64,000 nt of DNA from Exercitatus varius (GTDB lineage Bacteria > Pseudomonadota > Gammaproteobacteria > Enterobacterales > Pasteurellaceae): positions 1 through 64,000 of the forward strand of contig NZ_JARQTO010000016.1 of the NCBI RefSeq assembly GCF_029577735.1, given 5' to 3'. The translations under genes were made by a program, and so were the position numbers. Position 1 is the stretch's first letter, and every line of letters starts with the position of its first letter. Below are positions 25,617-34,562 of this stretch, piece after piece. The notes under the pieces are model-generated. The model had not been told where the DNA came from and did no database searches. It worked only from the letters and a program-made list of their open reading frames with translations.

Positions 25617-26630
25617 ATGATTGAAGCAGATCGTATAATCAGTGCCAGCGCCAAACCGGATGATGAAGCGGTTGATCGCGCTATTCGCCCGAAATTGCTG
25701 CGGGACTACGTGGGACAGCCACAAGTGCGGTCGCAAATGGAGATTTTTATTCAGGCGGCAAAATTACGTCAGGATGCGTTGGATCATTTGTTGATTTTCG
25801 GGCCGCCGGGTTTGGGAAAAACCACGTTAGCCAATATTGTCGCCAATGAAATGGGCGTAAATATCCGTACCACTTCCGGTCCGGTGTTGGAAAAAGCCGG
25901 CGATCTGGCGGCAATGCTGACTAATCTTGAACCTCATGATGTGCTGTTCATTGATGAAATTCACCGTTTGTCACCGGCCATTGAAGAAGTTTTGTATCCG
26001 GCGATGGAAGACTACCAATTGGATATTATGATTGGTGAAGGACCGGCGGCGCGTTCCATCAAGTTGGATTTGCCGCCGTTTACGTTAATTGGCGCGACAA
26101 CGAGAGCCGGCTCCTTGACTTCGCCGTTGCGGGATCGTTTCGGCATTGTGCAACGGCTGGAATTCTATTCGGTGGAAGATTTAACCTCGATTGTAACGCG
26201 AAGCGCGTCCTGTCTGAATTTAGACATTTCGGATGAAGCTTCCCATGAAGTGGCGCGTCGTTCGCGCGGTACGCCGCGAATTGCCAACCGTTTGTTACGG
26301 CGCGTGCGTGATTACGCGGATGTGAAGAATAACGGCACTATTACGCAGGATATTACAAAATCCGCCCTTTCTATGCTGGATATTGATCAGGCGGGATTTG
26401 ATTATCTTGATCGAAAACTGTTAAGTTCTATTATTGAACGTTTTGACGGCGGACCGGTCGGGTTAGATAATTTGGCGGCGGCTATCGGTGAAGAACGCGA
26501 TACTATCGAAGATGTGCTGGAACCTTATTTGATTCAGCAGGGTTTTTTACAACGAACGCCTCGCGGTCGCATAGCGACTTCGCAAACATATCGTCATTTC
26601 GGTTTAGAAAAGTTAGTCGATAACAAATAG
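25617..26630 (+). CDS. ruvB: Holliday junction helicase ATPase RuvB
   Basis: Hexameric AAA+ motor that drives branch migration with RuvA. The 337 residues show Walker A GPPGLGKTT, Walker B LFIDEIHR, sensor ATTRAGSLTSPLRDRFG with the arginine-finger region, and a winged-helix C-terminus (FLQRTPRGR). The ATG follows ruvA by 8 bases with AGGAAAAAG as ribosome site. Last gene of the unit, ending in a very strong terminator. Confidence 0.98.
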   Translation: MIEADRIISASAKPDDEAVDRAIRPKLLRDYVGQPQVRSQMEIFIQAAKLRQDALDHLLIFGPPGLGKTTLANIVANEMGVNIRTTSGPVLEKAGDLAAMLTNLEPHDVLFIDEIHRLSPAIEEVLYPAMEDYQLDIMIGEGPAARSIKLDLPPFTLIGATTRAGSLTSPLRDRFGIVQRLEFYSVEDLTSIVTRSASCLNLDISDEASHEVARRSRGTPRIANRLLRRVRDYADVKNNGTITQDITKSALSMLDIDQAGFDYLDRKLLSSIIERFDGGPVGLDNLAAAIGEERDTIEDVLEPYLIQQGFLQRTPRGRIATSQTYRHFGLEKLVDNK

Positions 26631-26646
26631 TTCGGCTAAGCGGATG

Positions 26647-26690
26647 AAATAAAGGCTTATTCATTGGGTTGAATAAGCCTTTATTTTTAC
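26647..26690. terminator. Bidirectional terminator between ruvB and a convergent small gene
   Basis: AAATAAAGGCTTATTCA-TTGGGT-TGAATAAGCCTTTATTT is a 17-base perfect stem with A/T ends, placed between two convergent genes. Confidence 0.92.
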
Positions 26691-27007
26691 TAATTATTTG
26701 CTTCGGTTTCTTCTACTTTATTCAGACTATTTAATTTAGCCAATCCATGGTCGCAACTTTTTATTTGAGTCGCCACTTCCATTTCAAGAATCTGTTTTTT
26801 GCTTTGGTTTAATTTATTTTGGATTTTGTTCAATTGTGTGTGCGTGCCGGGTTGATTTTGAGCATCCGCCAATAATTTATCAGTTGCTTGAAACAGTTTC
26901 TGGCATTGTTGCGGAATGGTTTGCGTTTCGGACGCCTGTGCGGAAAACCCGGTAAAAACGAGACCGGCAAAAAGTGCGGTCAAAATGGCATTAATTTTTT
27001 GTTTCAT
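26690..27007 (-). CDS. Small secreted protein of unknown function (DUF5339-like)
   Basis: 105 residues: an N-terminal signal peptide (about 1-25, ending in SAQA before SETQ) then a helical, Gln/Lys-rich mature part with two cysteines (QQCQKLF and KSCDHGL) that could form a disulfide in the periplasm. It resembles small Pasteurellaceae exported proteins grouped as DUF5339; I am only moderately sure of that family. Convergent with ruvB. An uptake signal is read as LTALFAG within the signal peptide. Confidence 0.7.
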   Translation of the reverse strand: MKQKINAILTALFAGLVFTGFSAQASETQTIPQQCQKLFQATDKLLADAQNQPGTHTQLNKIQNKLNQSKKQILEMEVATQIKSCDHGLAKLNSLNKVEETEANN

Positions 27008-27130
27008 GAAAAAATCCTACCTCTTTCTTGTAATAAAGATAAAAATACATAAAGCTGACTGAAAATAACAGATTGTTTAAAAAATGTCTAGTTATTAGAC
27101 AACGTTTTAAGAATTAGTTGCAATAAATAG

Positions 27131-27172
27131 TTGCAAATCTCTTTACAAAACCTATAATTTGCGCCAGATCAA
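27131..27172 (+). promoter_or_regulatory. Candidate cydA promoter with FNR-like site
   Basis: TTGCAA and TATAAT are separated by 16 bases (27131-27158). Directly downstream, TTGCG-CCAG-ATCAA (27159-27172) matches 8 of 10 of the FNR consensus, positioned over the expected start where a regulator would repress. The region 27008-27432 holds no gene and leaves a leader of about 265 bases. Oxygen control of cyd is known in relatives; the site is inference. Confidence 0.4.
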
Positions 27173-27432
27173 TTTTTGTTATTTTACTTTCTTTGATATT
27201 TTTTGATTTTAATGTCAAAAGTGTGATCTAGGTATCATTTCTGCTATTTTTTATCCCTACAAATAGTAGTAGAATGCCGTACTGATTTCGAACTGTTTTT
27301 GTGGCGGTTCGGTATATTTAACGGTATACCGAATAAAGACGGTTCGTGAAGGTTGCTTGATTTTGTGTTGGGCGGTTGGGTGATTACAATGTAATCGTTA
27401 TGTTAACTTGTAGCATTACAAGGAGTTACGAG

Positions 27433-28995
27433 ATGTTGGATGTTGTTGAACTTTCTCGTTTGCAGTTTGCATTAACTGCGTTATATCACTTTTTGTTCGT
27501 GCCGTTGACTTTAGGTTTGTCTTTCCTGCTTGTCATTATGGAAACAACCTATGTCATCACGGGGAAAGAGATTTATAAAGATATGACAAAATTTTGGGGA
27601 AAATTATTCGGTATTAATTTTGCCCTTGGTGTCACAACCGGTATTACGATGGAATTCCAGTTCGGTACTAACTGGTCATATTATTCTCACTATGTAGGCG
27701 ATATTTTCGGGGCGCCTTTGGCTATCGAAGCATTGCTGGCATTCTTCCTGGAATCGACATTCGTCGGTTTGTTCTTTTTCGGTTGGGATCGTCTTTCAAA
27801 AGCTAAACATTTGTTGGCGACATATTGTGTCGCATTCGGTTCCAATTTATCCGCCATGTGGATTTTGGTGGCGAACGGCTGGATGCAAAATCCGGTGGCT
27901 TCGGAATTTAACTTTGAAACCATGCGAATGGAAATGACGAGTTTTATGGATTTATGGATGAACCCGGCGGCACAAAGTAAATTCTTACATACCTTATCGG
28001 GCGGATATGTAGCGGGTGCGATGTTTGTACTTGCTATCAGTTCTTACTATATTTTAAAAGGTCGCGATTTGGCGTTTGCCAAACGTTCTTTTTCAATTGC
28101 CGCAATTTTCGGGTTCATTGCCTCGGTTTCCGTCATAATTATGGGAGACGAATCGGGCTATGACGTAGCAAAAACTCAGCCGGTGAAATTGGCGGCAATG
28201 GAAGCGGAATGGCATACTCAGCCTGCTCCCGCATCCTGGAACGCGATAGCGATTCCGAATCAGGCCGAACGTAAAAATGATTTTGCTATCGAGATTCCGT
28301 ATCTCGGCGGAATTATTGCGACGCGTTCGTTAGACGGTCAATATTTGGGATTAACCGACTTAGAAGCCCGTAACGAACAACGCGTTCGCAACGGTATGAC
28401 GGCTTACGCTTTACTGGAAGAATTACGCGCACAGAAAAAGGCGGGACAAATTAACGAAGAAACCAAATCTCAATTTTTAAACGTACGGGGCGATTTGGGT
28501 TATGGTTTGTTGTTAAAACGCTATACCGATAAAGTGGTGGACGCGACTGATGCGCAGATTAAAGCCGCCGCGGCAGACAGTATTCCTAATGTCGCGCCTG
28601 TATTCTGGTCCTTCCGTGTGATGGCGGGAATCGCCGGAGCCTTAATTTTACTGATGTTCGGCGCATTATTACAGACTTTGCGCGGCAAGCTGGAGAAAAG
28701 CGGTTTGTTGCTTAAGGCGTTATTATGGGGTTTACCGTTACCTTGGGTTGCTATCGAATGCGGTTGGTTCCTGGCGGAATACGGACGTCAACCGTGGGCG
28801 ATTACCGACGTATTACCGGTCGGCGTTGCCAACTCATCACTGGGCGTGGGAGACCTTTGGTTCTCAATCGGTTTAATTTGCGGTTTATATACGATTTTCT
28901 TGGTAGTCGAAATGTATTTAATGTTCAAATACGGACGTCTTGGTCCGAGCGCATTAAAAACGGGTCGTTACTACTTCGAGCAATCATCTAAATAA
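27433..28995 (+). CDS. cydA: Cytochrome bd ubiquinol oxidase subunit I
   Basis: Main catalytic subunit of the high-affinity quinol oxidase used at low oxygen; carries hemes b558, b595 and d. The 520 residues from ATG 27433 include H19 (LYHFLFVPL), the long Q-loop with GRQPWAITDVLP, and about nine membrane segments. The open frame extends 19 codons upstream, but AGGAG is placed seven bases before the MLDVVELSRLQ start. First gene of cydABX. Confidence 0.96.
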   Translation: MLDVVELSRLQFALTALYHFLFVPLTLGLSFLLVIMETTYVITGKEIYKDMTKFWGKLFGINFALGVTTGITMEFQFGTNWSYYSHYVGDIFGAPLAIEALLAFFLESTFVGLFFFGWDRLSKAKHLLATYCVAFGSNLSAMWILVANGWMQNPVASEFNFETMRMEMTSFMDLWMNPAAQSKFLHTLSGGYVAGAMFVLAISSYYILKGRDLAFAKRSFSIAAIFGFIASVSVIIMGDESGYDVAKTQPVKLAAMEAEWHTQPAPASWNAIAIPNQAERKNDFAIEIPYLGGIIATRSLDGQYLGLTDLEARNEQRVRNGMTAYALLEELRAQKKAGQINEETKSQFLNVRGDLGYGLLLKRYTDKVVDATDAQIKAAAADSIPNVAPVFWSFRVMAGIAGALILLMFGALLQTLRGKLEKSGLLLKALLWGLPLPWVAIECGWFLAEYGRQPWAITDVLPVGVANSSLGVGDLWFSIGLICGLYTIFLVVEMYLMFKYGRLGPSALKTGRYYFEQSSK

Positions 28996-29008
28996 GTAGG
29001 AGTGTAGT

Positions 29009-30145
29009 ATGCTTGATTATGAATTTTTACGCTTTATTTGGTGGGTGCTTGTTTGTGTTTTGCTCATCGGTTTTGCCATTACCGACGGCTTTGATATGGG
29101 CGTAGCGAATTTACTGCCGTTTATCGGTAAAAAAGAAGTCGAAAAACGTATTATGATTAACACCATTGCGCCTCACTGGGACGGTAACCAGGTTTGGTTA
29201 CTGACTGCCGGCGGTGCGATGTTTGCGGCATGGCCGATTGTGTATGCGACTTCGTTTTCAGGTTTTTATATTGCGATGATTTTAGTCTTGGCGGCGTTAT
29301 TTTTCCGTCCGTTAGCCTTTGATTACCGCAATAAAAAAGACGACAAAACGTGGCGTAAAACCTGGGACATCGGTTTATTCGTCAGCGGTTTCGTTCCGTC
29401 ACTGGTTTTCGGTGTGGCGTTCGGTAACTTATTACAAGGCGTACCGTTTGAATTCAACGATTTAATGCAAGTGAAATATACAGGTTCGTTTTTTGAACTG
29501 CTCAATCCGTTTGCATTGGTTTGCGGTATCATTAGCTTTGCCATGTTAACGACTCACGGTGCGACTTGGTTACAAATGAAAACCACGGCGGAATTGCGTA
29601 ATCGCGCAAGAACGGTCAGCCAGGTAGGCGCATTTGTGACCTTGATTACTTTCGTGTTAGCGGGAATTTGGTTGTTATTCAAAGACGGTTTTGTGTTAAC
29701 CAGCGTGGTCGATCATAATGCGCCGTCTTCACCGTTAGGTAAAACCGTGGCGATTGAAACCGGCGCGTGGTTCAATAACTACAAAGAAATGCCGGTGCTG
29801 TTTATTTTGCCTGCGTTGGTTGTGGTTGGCGCGGTGTTAAATATTGTCGCTTCCAAAGCGAATCGTTCGGGTTTTGCTTTCTTCTTTTCGTCGTTAACCA
29901 TGATCGGCGTAATTTTAAGTTGTGCGACATCAATGTTCCCGTTCATTATGCCGTCCATCACGCATCCGGAAATGAGTTTGCTAATGTGGGATTCAACGTC
30001 CAGCGAATTAACATTGAAGATTATGCTTGGTTTGGCGCTGGTATTTGTGGTGTTATCATTGGCTTACACAATTTGGTCATACGTCAAAATGTTCGGTCGT
30101 CTTGATGCGGATTTTATTGAAGCGAATAAAAACTCATTGTACTGA
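29009..30145 (+). CDS. cydB: Cytochrome bd ubiquinol oxidase subunit II
   Basis: Structural partner of CydA in the inner membrane. The 378 residues have about eight or nine membrane segments. Family features: GFAITDGFDMGVANLLPFIG near residue 25, APHWDGNQVWLLTAGGAMFAAWP near 58, and FRPLAFDYRNK near 100. It follows cydA by 13 bases with AGGAGTG as ribosome site, and is followed by cydX. Confidence 0.97.
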   Translation: MLDYEFLRFIWWVLVCVLLIGFAITDGFDMGVANLLPFIGKKEVEKRIMINTIAPHWDGNQVWLLTAGGAMFAAWPIVYATSFSGFYIAMILVLAALFFRPLAFDYRNKKDDKTWRKTWDIGLFVSGFVPSLVFGVAFGNLLQGVPFEFNDLMQVKYTGSFFELLNPFALVCGIISFAMLTTHGATWLQMKTTAELRNRARTVSQVGAFVTLITFVLAGIWLLFKDGFVLTSVVDHNAPSSPLGKTVAIETGAWFNNYKEMPVLFILPALVVVGAVLNIVASKANRSGFAFFFSSLTMIGVILSCATSMFPFIMPSITHPEMSLLMWDSTSSELTLKIMLGLALVFVVLSLAYTIWSYVKMFGRLDADFIEANKNSLY

Positions 30146-30160
30146 TTCAGGAGATAATTT

Positions 30161-30256
30161 ATGTTCTATGCAATTTGGTTGGTGGGGATTATCGCTGCCG
30201 TTCTAGTGAGTGCGAAAGTCACAGCGAAATTAGATAATAACGGTAAATTGGATTAA
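30161..30256 (+). CDS. cydX: Cytochrome bd accessory small subunit CydX
   Basis: A 31-residue open frame 15 bases after cydB, too short for ordinary gene finding: it begins MFYAIWLVGIIAAVLVSAKV and ends in a polar tail LDNNGKLD. One membrane segment with the conserved N-terminal aromatic/Trp pattern (E. coli CydX starts MWYFAWILG). AGGAG lies eight bases before the ATG. CydX stabilizes the heme d/b595 site of the oxidase. The neighbouring ybgE of E. coli is absent; a terminator follows. Confidence 0.9.
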   Translation: MFYAIWLVGIIAAVLVSAKVTAKLDNNGKLD

Positions 30257-30284
30257 AAAACTCTTCAAAATTTGACCGCACTTT

Positions 30285-30313
30285 AAAAGGGCTTGTTAAC
30301 AAGCCCTTTTGTC
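30285..30313 (+). terminator. Rho-independent terminator of cydABX
   Basis: AAAAGGGCTTG-TTAA-CAAGCCCTTTT, an 11-base perfect stem, T-rich end. Confidence 0.88.
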
Positions 30314-30465
30314 ATATTTAAACTATAAAAAATTTTTAAAAATTATCCGTTTTTTTGAGCGGTTAACGCGTGATAATACTTGCGAAAGGTATTTTCTCGT
30401 TCTAGAATACGCGGGTTTTTTACTCGATAAATGAAGCGACTAAGGATAGGAAAGGGGATAAGAAA

Positions 30466-30870
30466 ATGGCAGGTGCGGTTTTTCCGTTTCCCGTTCGTGT
30501 TTATTATGAAGATACGGACGCCGGAGGGGTTGTTTATCATGCTCGTTACTTACATTTTTATGAACGGGCGCGGACGGAATTTTTACGTGCCTTGAATTTC
30601 TCTCAGCAAACTTTGCTTGAAGAACGGAAAATCGCATTTGTTGTGAAATCGATGAAAATCGATTATTGTATTCCGGCAAAGCTTGATGATTTTCTTTTAG
30701 TGGAAACGGAAGTGGCGGAAGTAAAAGGCGCGACGATTGTTTTCGCACAATCTTTAAAACGGGACGAAAACGTTTTAAGCACGGCGATGGTGAAAGTCGC
30801 CTGTGTAGATTTAGGTAAAATGAAGCCGATTCCGCTTCCGAAAGAGGTTAAGGCGGCATTTTTTGATTAA
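30466..30870 (+). CDS. ybgC: Acyl-CoA thioesterase YbgC
   Basis: Hot-dog fold thioesterase, first gene of the tol-pal cluster. In 134 residues, the active-site region is YEDTDAGGVVYHARYLHFYERART, with D18 and H25 as the expected catalytic pair. Known to act on acyl-CoA or acyl-ACP and to associate with phospholipid synthesis enzymes; why it travels with tol-pal is not settled. A GGGGATAAG site precedes the ATG; tolQ starts 21 bases after its stop. Confidence 0.93.
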   Translation: MAGAVFPFPVRVYYEDTDAGGVVYHARYLHFYERARTEFLRALNFSQQTLLEERKIAFVVKSMKIDYCIPAKLDDFLLVETEVAEVKGATIVFAQSLKRDENVLSTAMVKVACVDLGKMKPIPLPKEVKAAFFD

Positions 30871-30891
30871 GTATTTTCTCGGAGTTTTTCA

Positions 30892-31578
30892 ATGACAGCT
30901 GAATTGAACTTTTTAGATTTATTTCTAAAGGCAAGTATTGTCGTTCAAATTGTTATTTTAATTTTAATTTCATTTTCCATTGTTTCTTGGGCGATTATTA
31001 TTCAACGCAGTCGAATTTTGACTCAAGCGCTGAAAGATTCGACGGCGTTTGAGGATCGTTTTTGGTCCGGCGAGGATTTAACCAAACTTTACGACGGTTT
31101 ATCGAACCGCCGCGATAGCGCGATGTCCGGCAGCGAACAAATTTTCTATGTAGGCTTTAAGGAATTTGCCCGTTTGAAGCAGGTTAACCCGGACGCGCCG
31201 GAAGCCATTATCAAAGGAAGTACGCGGGCAATGAACTTAGCGATGAACCGTGAAGTCGAAACATTAGAAAGCCGAATTCCGTTTTTAGCGACCGTGGCAT
31301 CGGTAAGCCCGTATATCGGTTTGTTCGGAACCGTATGGGGAATCATGCACGCGTTTATGGCATTAAGTGGTGCCAAACAGGCGACCTTGCAAATGGTTGC
31401 GCCGGGTATCGCAGAAGCCCTGATTGCAACGGCAATCGGTTTGTTTGCCGCCATTCCGGCGGTTATGGCATATAACCGTTTAAGTTTACGTGTCAATAAA
31501 TTAGAGCAAAACTATGGTAACTTCATTGATGAATTTACCACGATTTTACAACGTCAGGTTTTTGCTAAAAATCAATAA
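30892..31578 (+). CDS. tolQ: Tol-Pal system proton channel subunit TolQ
   Basis: Inner-membrane protein which, with TolR, uses the proton gradient to energize TolA. In 228 residues there is one membrane segment near 18-40, a cytoplasmic loop, and two C-terminal segments with the conserved TVASVSPYIGLFGTVWGIMHAF and GIAEALIATAIGLFAAIPAVMAYN. Member of the MotA/TolQ/ExbB family. The operon continues with tolR after a 68-base gap that contains a perfect uptake-signal hairpin. Confidence 0.97.
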   Translation: MTAELNFLDLFLKASIVVQIVILILISFSIVSWAIIIQRSRILTQALKDSTAFEDRFWSGEDLTKLYDGLSNRRDSAMSGSEQIFYVGFKEFARLKQVNPDAPEAIIKGSTRAMNLAMNREVETLESRIPFLATVASVSPYIGLFGTVWGIMHAFMALSGAKQATLQMVAPGIAEALIATAIGLFAAIPAVMAYNRLSLRVNKLEQNYGNFIDEFTTILQRQVFAKNQ

Positions 31579-31590
31579 TAACGATTTTCC

Positions 31591-31619
31591 GACCGCACTT
31601 TTCTAGGTAAAGTGCGGTC
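31591..31619. repeat. Uptake-signal hairpin between tolQ and tolR
   Basis: GACCGCACTTT-TCTAGGT-AAAGTGCGGTC is an 11-base perfect stem made of two inverted uptake signals. Unlike others in this window it lies inside an operon and has only a short AAATTT after it, so full termination seems unlikely. Confidence 0.8.
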
Positions 31620-31646
31620 AAATTTAGACAAGTTTTAGAGGTTTAT

Positions 31647-32072
31647 ATGGCGTACCGCCGTAGTAAAGACAGAAATATTAAATCCGAGATTAACATCGTG
31701 CCGTTTTTGGACGTTTTGTTGGTTCTCGTATTAATCTTTATGGCTACCGCACCGATTATCAGCCAAAGCGTACAGGTTGACCTGCCGGATGCGGTACAAA
31801 GCCAGGAAGTATCAAACGAAGATAAAGTGCCTGTGATTATTGAAGTTTCGGGAGTCGGCCAATATGCCATCTCTATTGCGGGAGAACGTTCGGAAGGTTT
31901 ATCCGAAGAAATGGTGACATCCATGACGAAAGCCGAATTCGAGAAAGATCCGAATACGTTATTCTTAATCGGCGGAGCCAGTGACGTGCCTTATGAAGAA
32001 GTGATTAAGGCGTTGAACTTACTTCATTTGGCAGGAATTAAATCTGTTGGTTTAATGACCGATCCAATTTAA
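31647..32072 (+). CDS. tolR: Tol-Pal system protein TolR
   Basis: 141 residues with one membrane segment (about 18-38) preceded by KSEINIVPFLDVLLVLVLIF, where D27 is the conserved proton-path aspartate. The periplasmic domain ends VIKALNLLHLAGIKSVGLMTDP, typical of the ExbD/TolR family. The start lies downstream of a GAGG site. Works with TolQ to energize TolA. Confidence 0.96.
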   Translation: MAYRRSKDRNIKSEINIVPFLDVLLVLVLIFMATAPIISQSVQVDLPDAVQSQEVSNEDKVPVIIEVSGVGQYAISIAGERSEGLSEEMVTSMTKAEFEKDPNTLFLIGGASDVPYEEVIKALNLLHLAGIKSVGLMTDPI

Positions 32073-32087
32073 TCAATAGGACAGATT

Positions 32088-33227
32088 GTGGAAAATAATC
32101 AACGAAAAAAAGAAGCCAATGCCTATCTGATTTCGATCGTTTTGCATGTTATCTTGTTTGGATTGTTGATTCTTGGTTCATTGTTTACCCATACGATTGA
32201 TGTGATGGGCGGCGGTGAAGGCGATGGTGACGTCATGGGAGCCGTAATGGTGGATACCGGATCGGCGGCTCAGGAATGGGGACGAATCCAACAAAAGAAA
32301 AAAGGTCAGGCGGCTCAGAAAAAACAACCTGAAACGCCCGAGGCTGTGGTAGAAGAACAGCCGGAGCCTAAGCCGGAACCACAGGAACAGATTCAGGAAA
32401 AGCTTGAACAACAACGCCAGCAAGAACTTGAGCGCCAAAAACAGGCGGCGGAAAAAGCCCGTCAGGAAGCGCAGGAAAAAGCAAAAGAAGAGGCGGAAGC
32501 TAAAGCCAAACAAGCGGCTGAGGCAGCGAAACTGAAAAAAGAAGCGGAAGCTAAACGTTTAGCTTCCGCGGCAAAACAAGCGGAAGAAGAAGCAAAAGCC
32601 AAGGCGAAGGCAGAACAGGAAGCCAAAGAAAAAGCGGAGGCTAAAGCCGAAAAAGAGGCGAAAGAAAAAGCCGAGAAAGAAGCCAAGGAAAAAGCAGAGA
32701 AAGAAGCTAAAGAAAAAGCGGAAAAAGAAGCCAAAGCGAAGGCCGAGAAAGAAGCTAAAGCAAAAGCCGATGCGGAAGCGAAGGCGAAAGCGGCGGCAGA
32801 GGCAAAAGCTAAAGCGGACGCAAAAGCTAAACAAGCCGCCTTAGACGATTTTCTAAATGGCGGTGACATTGGCGGCGGTAGCGCATCTAAAGGCGGGAAC
32901 GCGAATAAAGGCGGCAGCCAAGGTAGCGGTGCCAGTTTAGGTGCCGGTGACGGCGGTAAAACAGGCGATCAGTATGGCGCATTGATTAAGAAAGAGATTA
33001 AACGTCGTTTCTTGAAAGATCCGAGTTTTGCCGGTAAAGTCTGTGATGTCCGTATTAATTTGGGACGTGACGGAACCATTACGGGATATCAACGTGTTTC
33101 TGGGCCGGATGATATTTGCGCCGCGGCACTAAGTGCAATCGCGAGAACTAAGAAGGTTCCGCCGGCACCGACCGATGATATTTTCAATAAATATAAATCG
33201 TCTATTATTAGTTTCGATTTGAAATAA
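32088..33227 (+). CDS. tolA: Tol-Pal system protein TolA
   Basis: Spans the periplasm from the TolQR motor to TolB-Pal at the outer membrane. It starts at GTG. Of 379 residues, about 14-36 form the membrane anchor, followed by a Pro/Gln-rich linker, a long Ala/Lys/Glu helix (about 100-250) with repeats of EAKEKAEK, a Gly/Ser-rich hinge and the C-terminal globular domain with a cysteine pair (KVCDVRIN, DDICAAAL). The repeats make antisense frames that look like Phe/Ser-rich genes but are not real. Confidence 0.95.
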   Translation: MENNQRKKEANAYLISIVLHVILFGLLILGSLFTHTIDVMGGGEGDGDVMGAVMVDTGSAAQEWGRIQQKKKGQAAQKKQPETPEAVVEEQPEPKPEPQEQIQEKLEQQRQQELERQKQAAEKARQEAQEKAKEEAEAKAKQAAEAAKLKKEAEAKRLASAAKQAEEEAKAKAKAEQEAKEKAEAKAEKEAKEKAEKEAKEKAEKEAKEKAEKEAKAKAEKEAKAKADAEAKAKAAAEAKAKADAKAKQAALDDFLNGGDIGGGSASKGGNANKGGSQGSGASLGAGDGGKTGDQYGALIKKEIKRRFLKDPSFAGKVCDVRINLGRDGTITGYQRVSGPDDICAAALSAIARTKKVPPAPTDDIFNKYKSSIISFDLK

Positions 33228-33260
33228 GTATTCACTCATAAACCAACATAGGTGGTAAAA

Positions 33261-34544
33261 ATGAAATTGATCGCTCGTTTAATGAGTATGTGTGCTGTAT
33301 TGTTTTTTGTTATCAATTCAGCCTATGCCGACGACGAAGTTCGTATTGTTATCGATGAAGGGGTTGAAGGCGCTCGTCCTATCGCTGTCGTTCCGTTTAA
33401 ATCCAATGGTTCCGTACCAGCCGATGTTGCGGAAATCGTTACTGCAGATTTGCGTAATAGCGGTAAATTCAATCCAATTCCGGTTAATCAAATGCCTCAG
33501 CAACCGGGCTCAGCTTCCGAGGTAACGCCGGATGCATGGGCTTCATTAGGAATTGATGCGGTTGTTGTCGGTCAGGTAACGGCATCCGGTAACGGTTATC
33601 AAATTGCCTACCAATTAGTAGATACCGTAGGCGCTTCAGGTAATGCAGGTGCGGTATTGGCGCAAAATTCACTTACCGTACAACCGAAATGGATTCGTTG
33701 GGGCGCTCATCAGGTCAGTGATGAAGTCTTTGAAAAAATGACAGGTATTAAGGGAGCTTTCCGTACCCGTATCGCTTACGTAGTGCAACGTAATTCCGGT
33801 TCCCATGAGCTTCGCATCGCGGATTACGACGGTTTCAATCAATTTGTCGTTGCGCGCAGTTCTCAGCCTATCATGTCGCCGGCATGGTCTCCGGATGGTC
33901 AGCGTTTGGCATATGTGTCTTTTGAAAATAAAAAATCTCAGTTAGTGGTGCATAATTTAGGTTCGGGTCAACGCAAAGTGGTTGCGGCATTTCCGGGGCA
34001 TAACGGTGCGCCTGCATTTTCTCCAGATGGCTCGCGTTTAGCCTTTGCCAATAACCAGGACGGAAAATTAAATATTTATGTAATGAATTCGAATGGCGGA
34101 CAACCTACGAAATTGACTAGCGGAGCCGGTAACAATACCGAGCCGAGCTGGACGCCTGATGGTCGTATCTTGTTCACGTCCGATAGAAGCGGTTCACCGC
34201 AAGTATATTCAATGAGCTCGTCAGGTGGCGGTGTGACATTGATCGGTGGTGGTCGTAGTTATAGCGGCCAGATGAGTTCCGATGGTAAATCGTTAGTAAT
34301 GATTTCAGGTGACAATGTTGTTAAATACGATACGGCGACAGGTGCATCGGAGGTGTTAAGTTCTACTTTCTTAGACGAAAGTCCGAGTCTCTCACCTAAT
34401 GGAATTATGATTATCTATAGCTCTACCCAAGGACTAGGAAAGGTGCTACAATTAGTGTCCGCAGACGGACGCTTTAAAGCTCGGTTGCCAGGAAGTGATG
34501 GACAAGTCAAATTTCCTGCTTGGTCACCATACTTAACAAAATAA
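33261..34544 (+). CDS. tolB: Tol-Pal system protein TolB
   Basis: Periplasmic beta-propeller protein linking TolA and Pal. The 427 residues from ATG 33261 begin with a signal peptide (ending in AYA before DDEVR), then an N-terminal alpha/beta domain, then six propeller blades with repeated WSPDG/FSPDG motifs (near 213, 257, 300). The frame extends three codons to a GTG, less likely as start because AGGTGG is better placed for the ATG. Pal follows after 18 bases. Confidence 0.96.
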   Translation: MKLIARLMSMCAVLFFVINSAYADDEVRIVIDEGVEGARPIAVVPFKSNGSVPADVAEIVTADLRNSGKFNPIPVNQMPQQPGSASEVTPDAWASLGIDAVVVGQVTASGNGYQIAYQLVDTVGASGNAGAVLAQNSLTVQPKWIRWGAHQVSDEVFEKMTGIKGAFRTRIAYVVQRNSGSHELRIADYDGFNQFVVARSSQPIMSPAWSPDGQRLAYVSFENKKSQLVVHNLGSGQRKVVAAFPGHNGAPAFSPDGSRLAFANNQDGKLNIYVMNSNGGQPTKLTSGAGNNTEPSWTPDGRILFTSDRSGSPQVYSMSSSGGGVTLIGGGRSYSGQMSSDGKSLVMISGDNVVKYDTATGASEVLSSTFLDESPSLSPNGIMIIYSSTQGLGKVLQLVSADGRFKARLPGSDGQVKFPAWSPYLTK

Positions 34545-34562
34545 ACTCTGAGGAGAAATTTA

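Noticed and set aside
27376..27432. 19-codon extension of cydA
   Set aside because: The well-placed AGGAG and the conserved MLDVVELSRLQ start argue for the ATG at 27433.
32178..32869. Antisense open frames rich in Phe, Ser and Arg opposite tolA
   Set aside because: They mirror the repetitive Ala/Lys/Glu codons of TolA and have no ribosome sites or family features.
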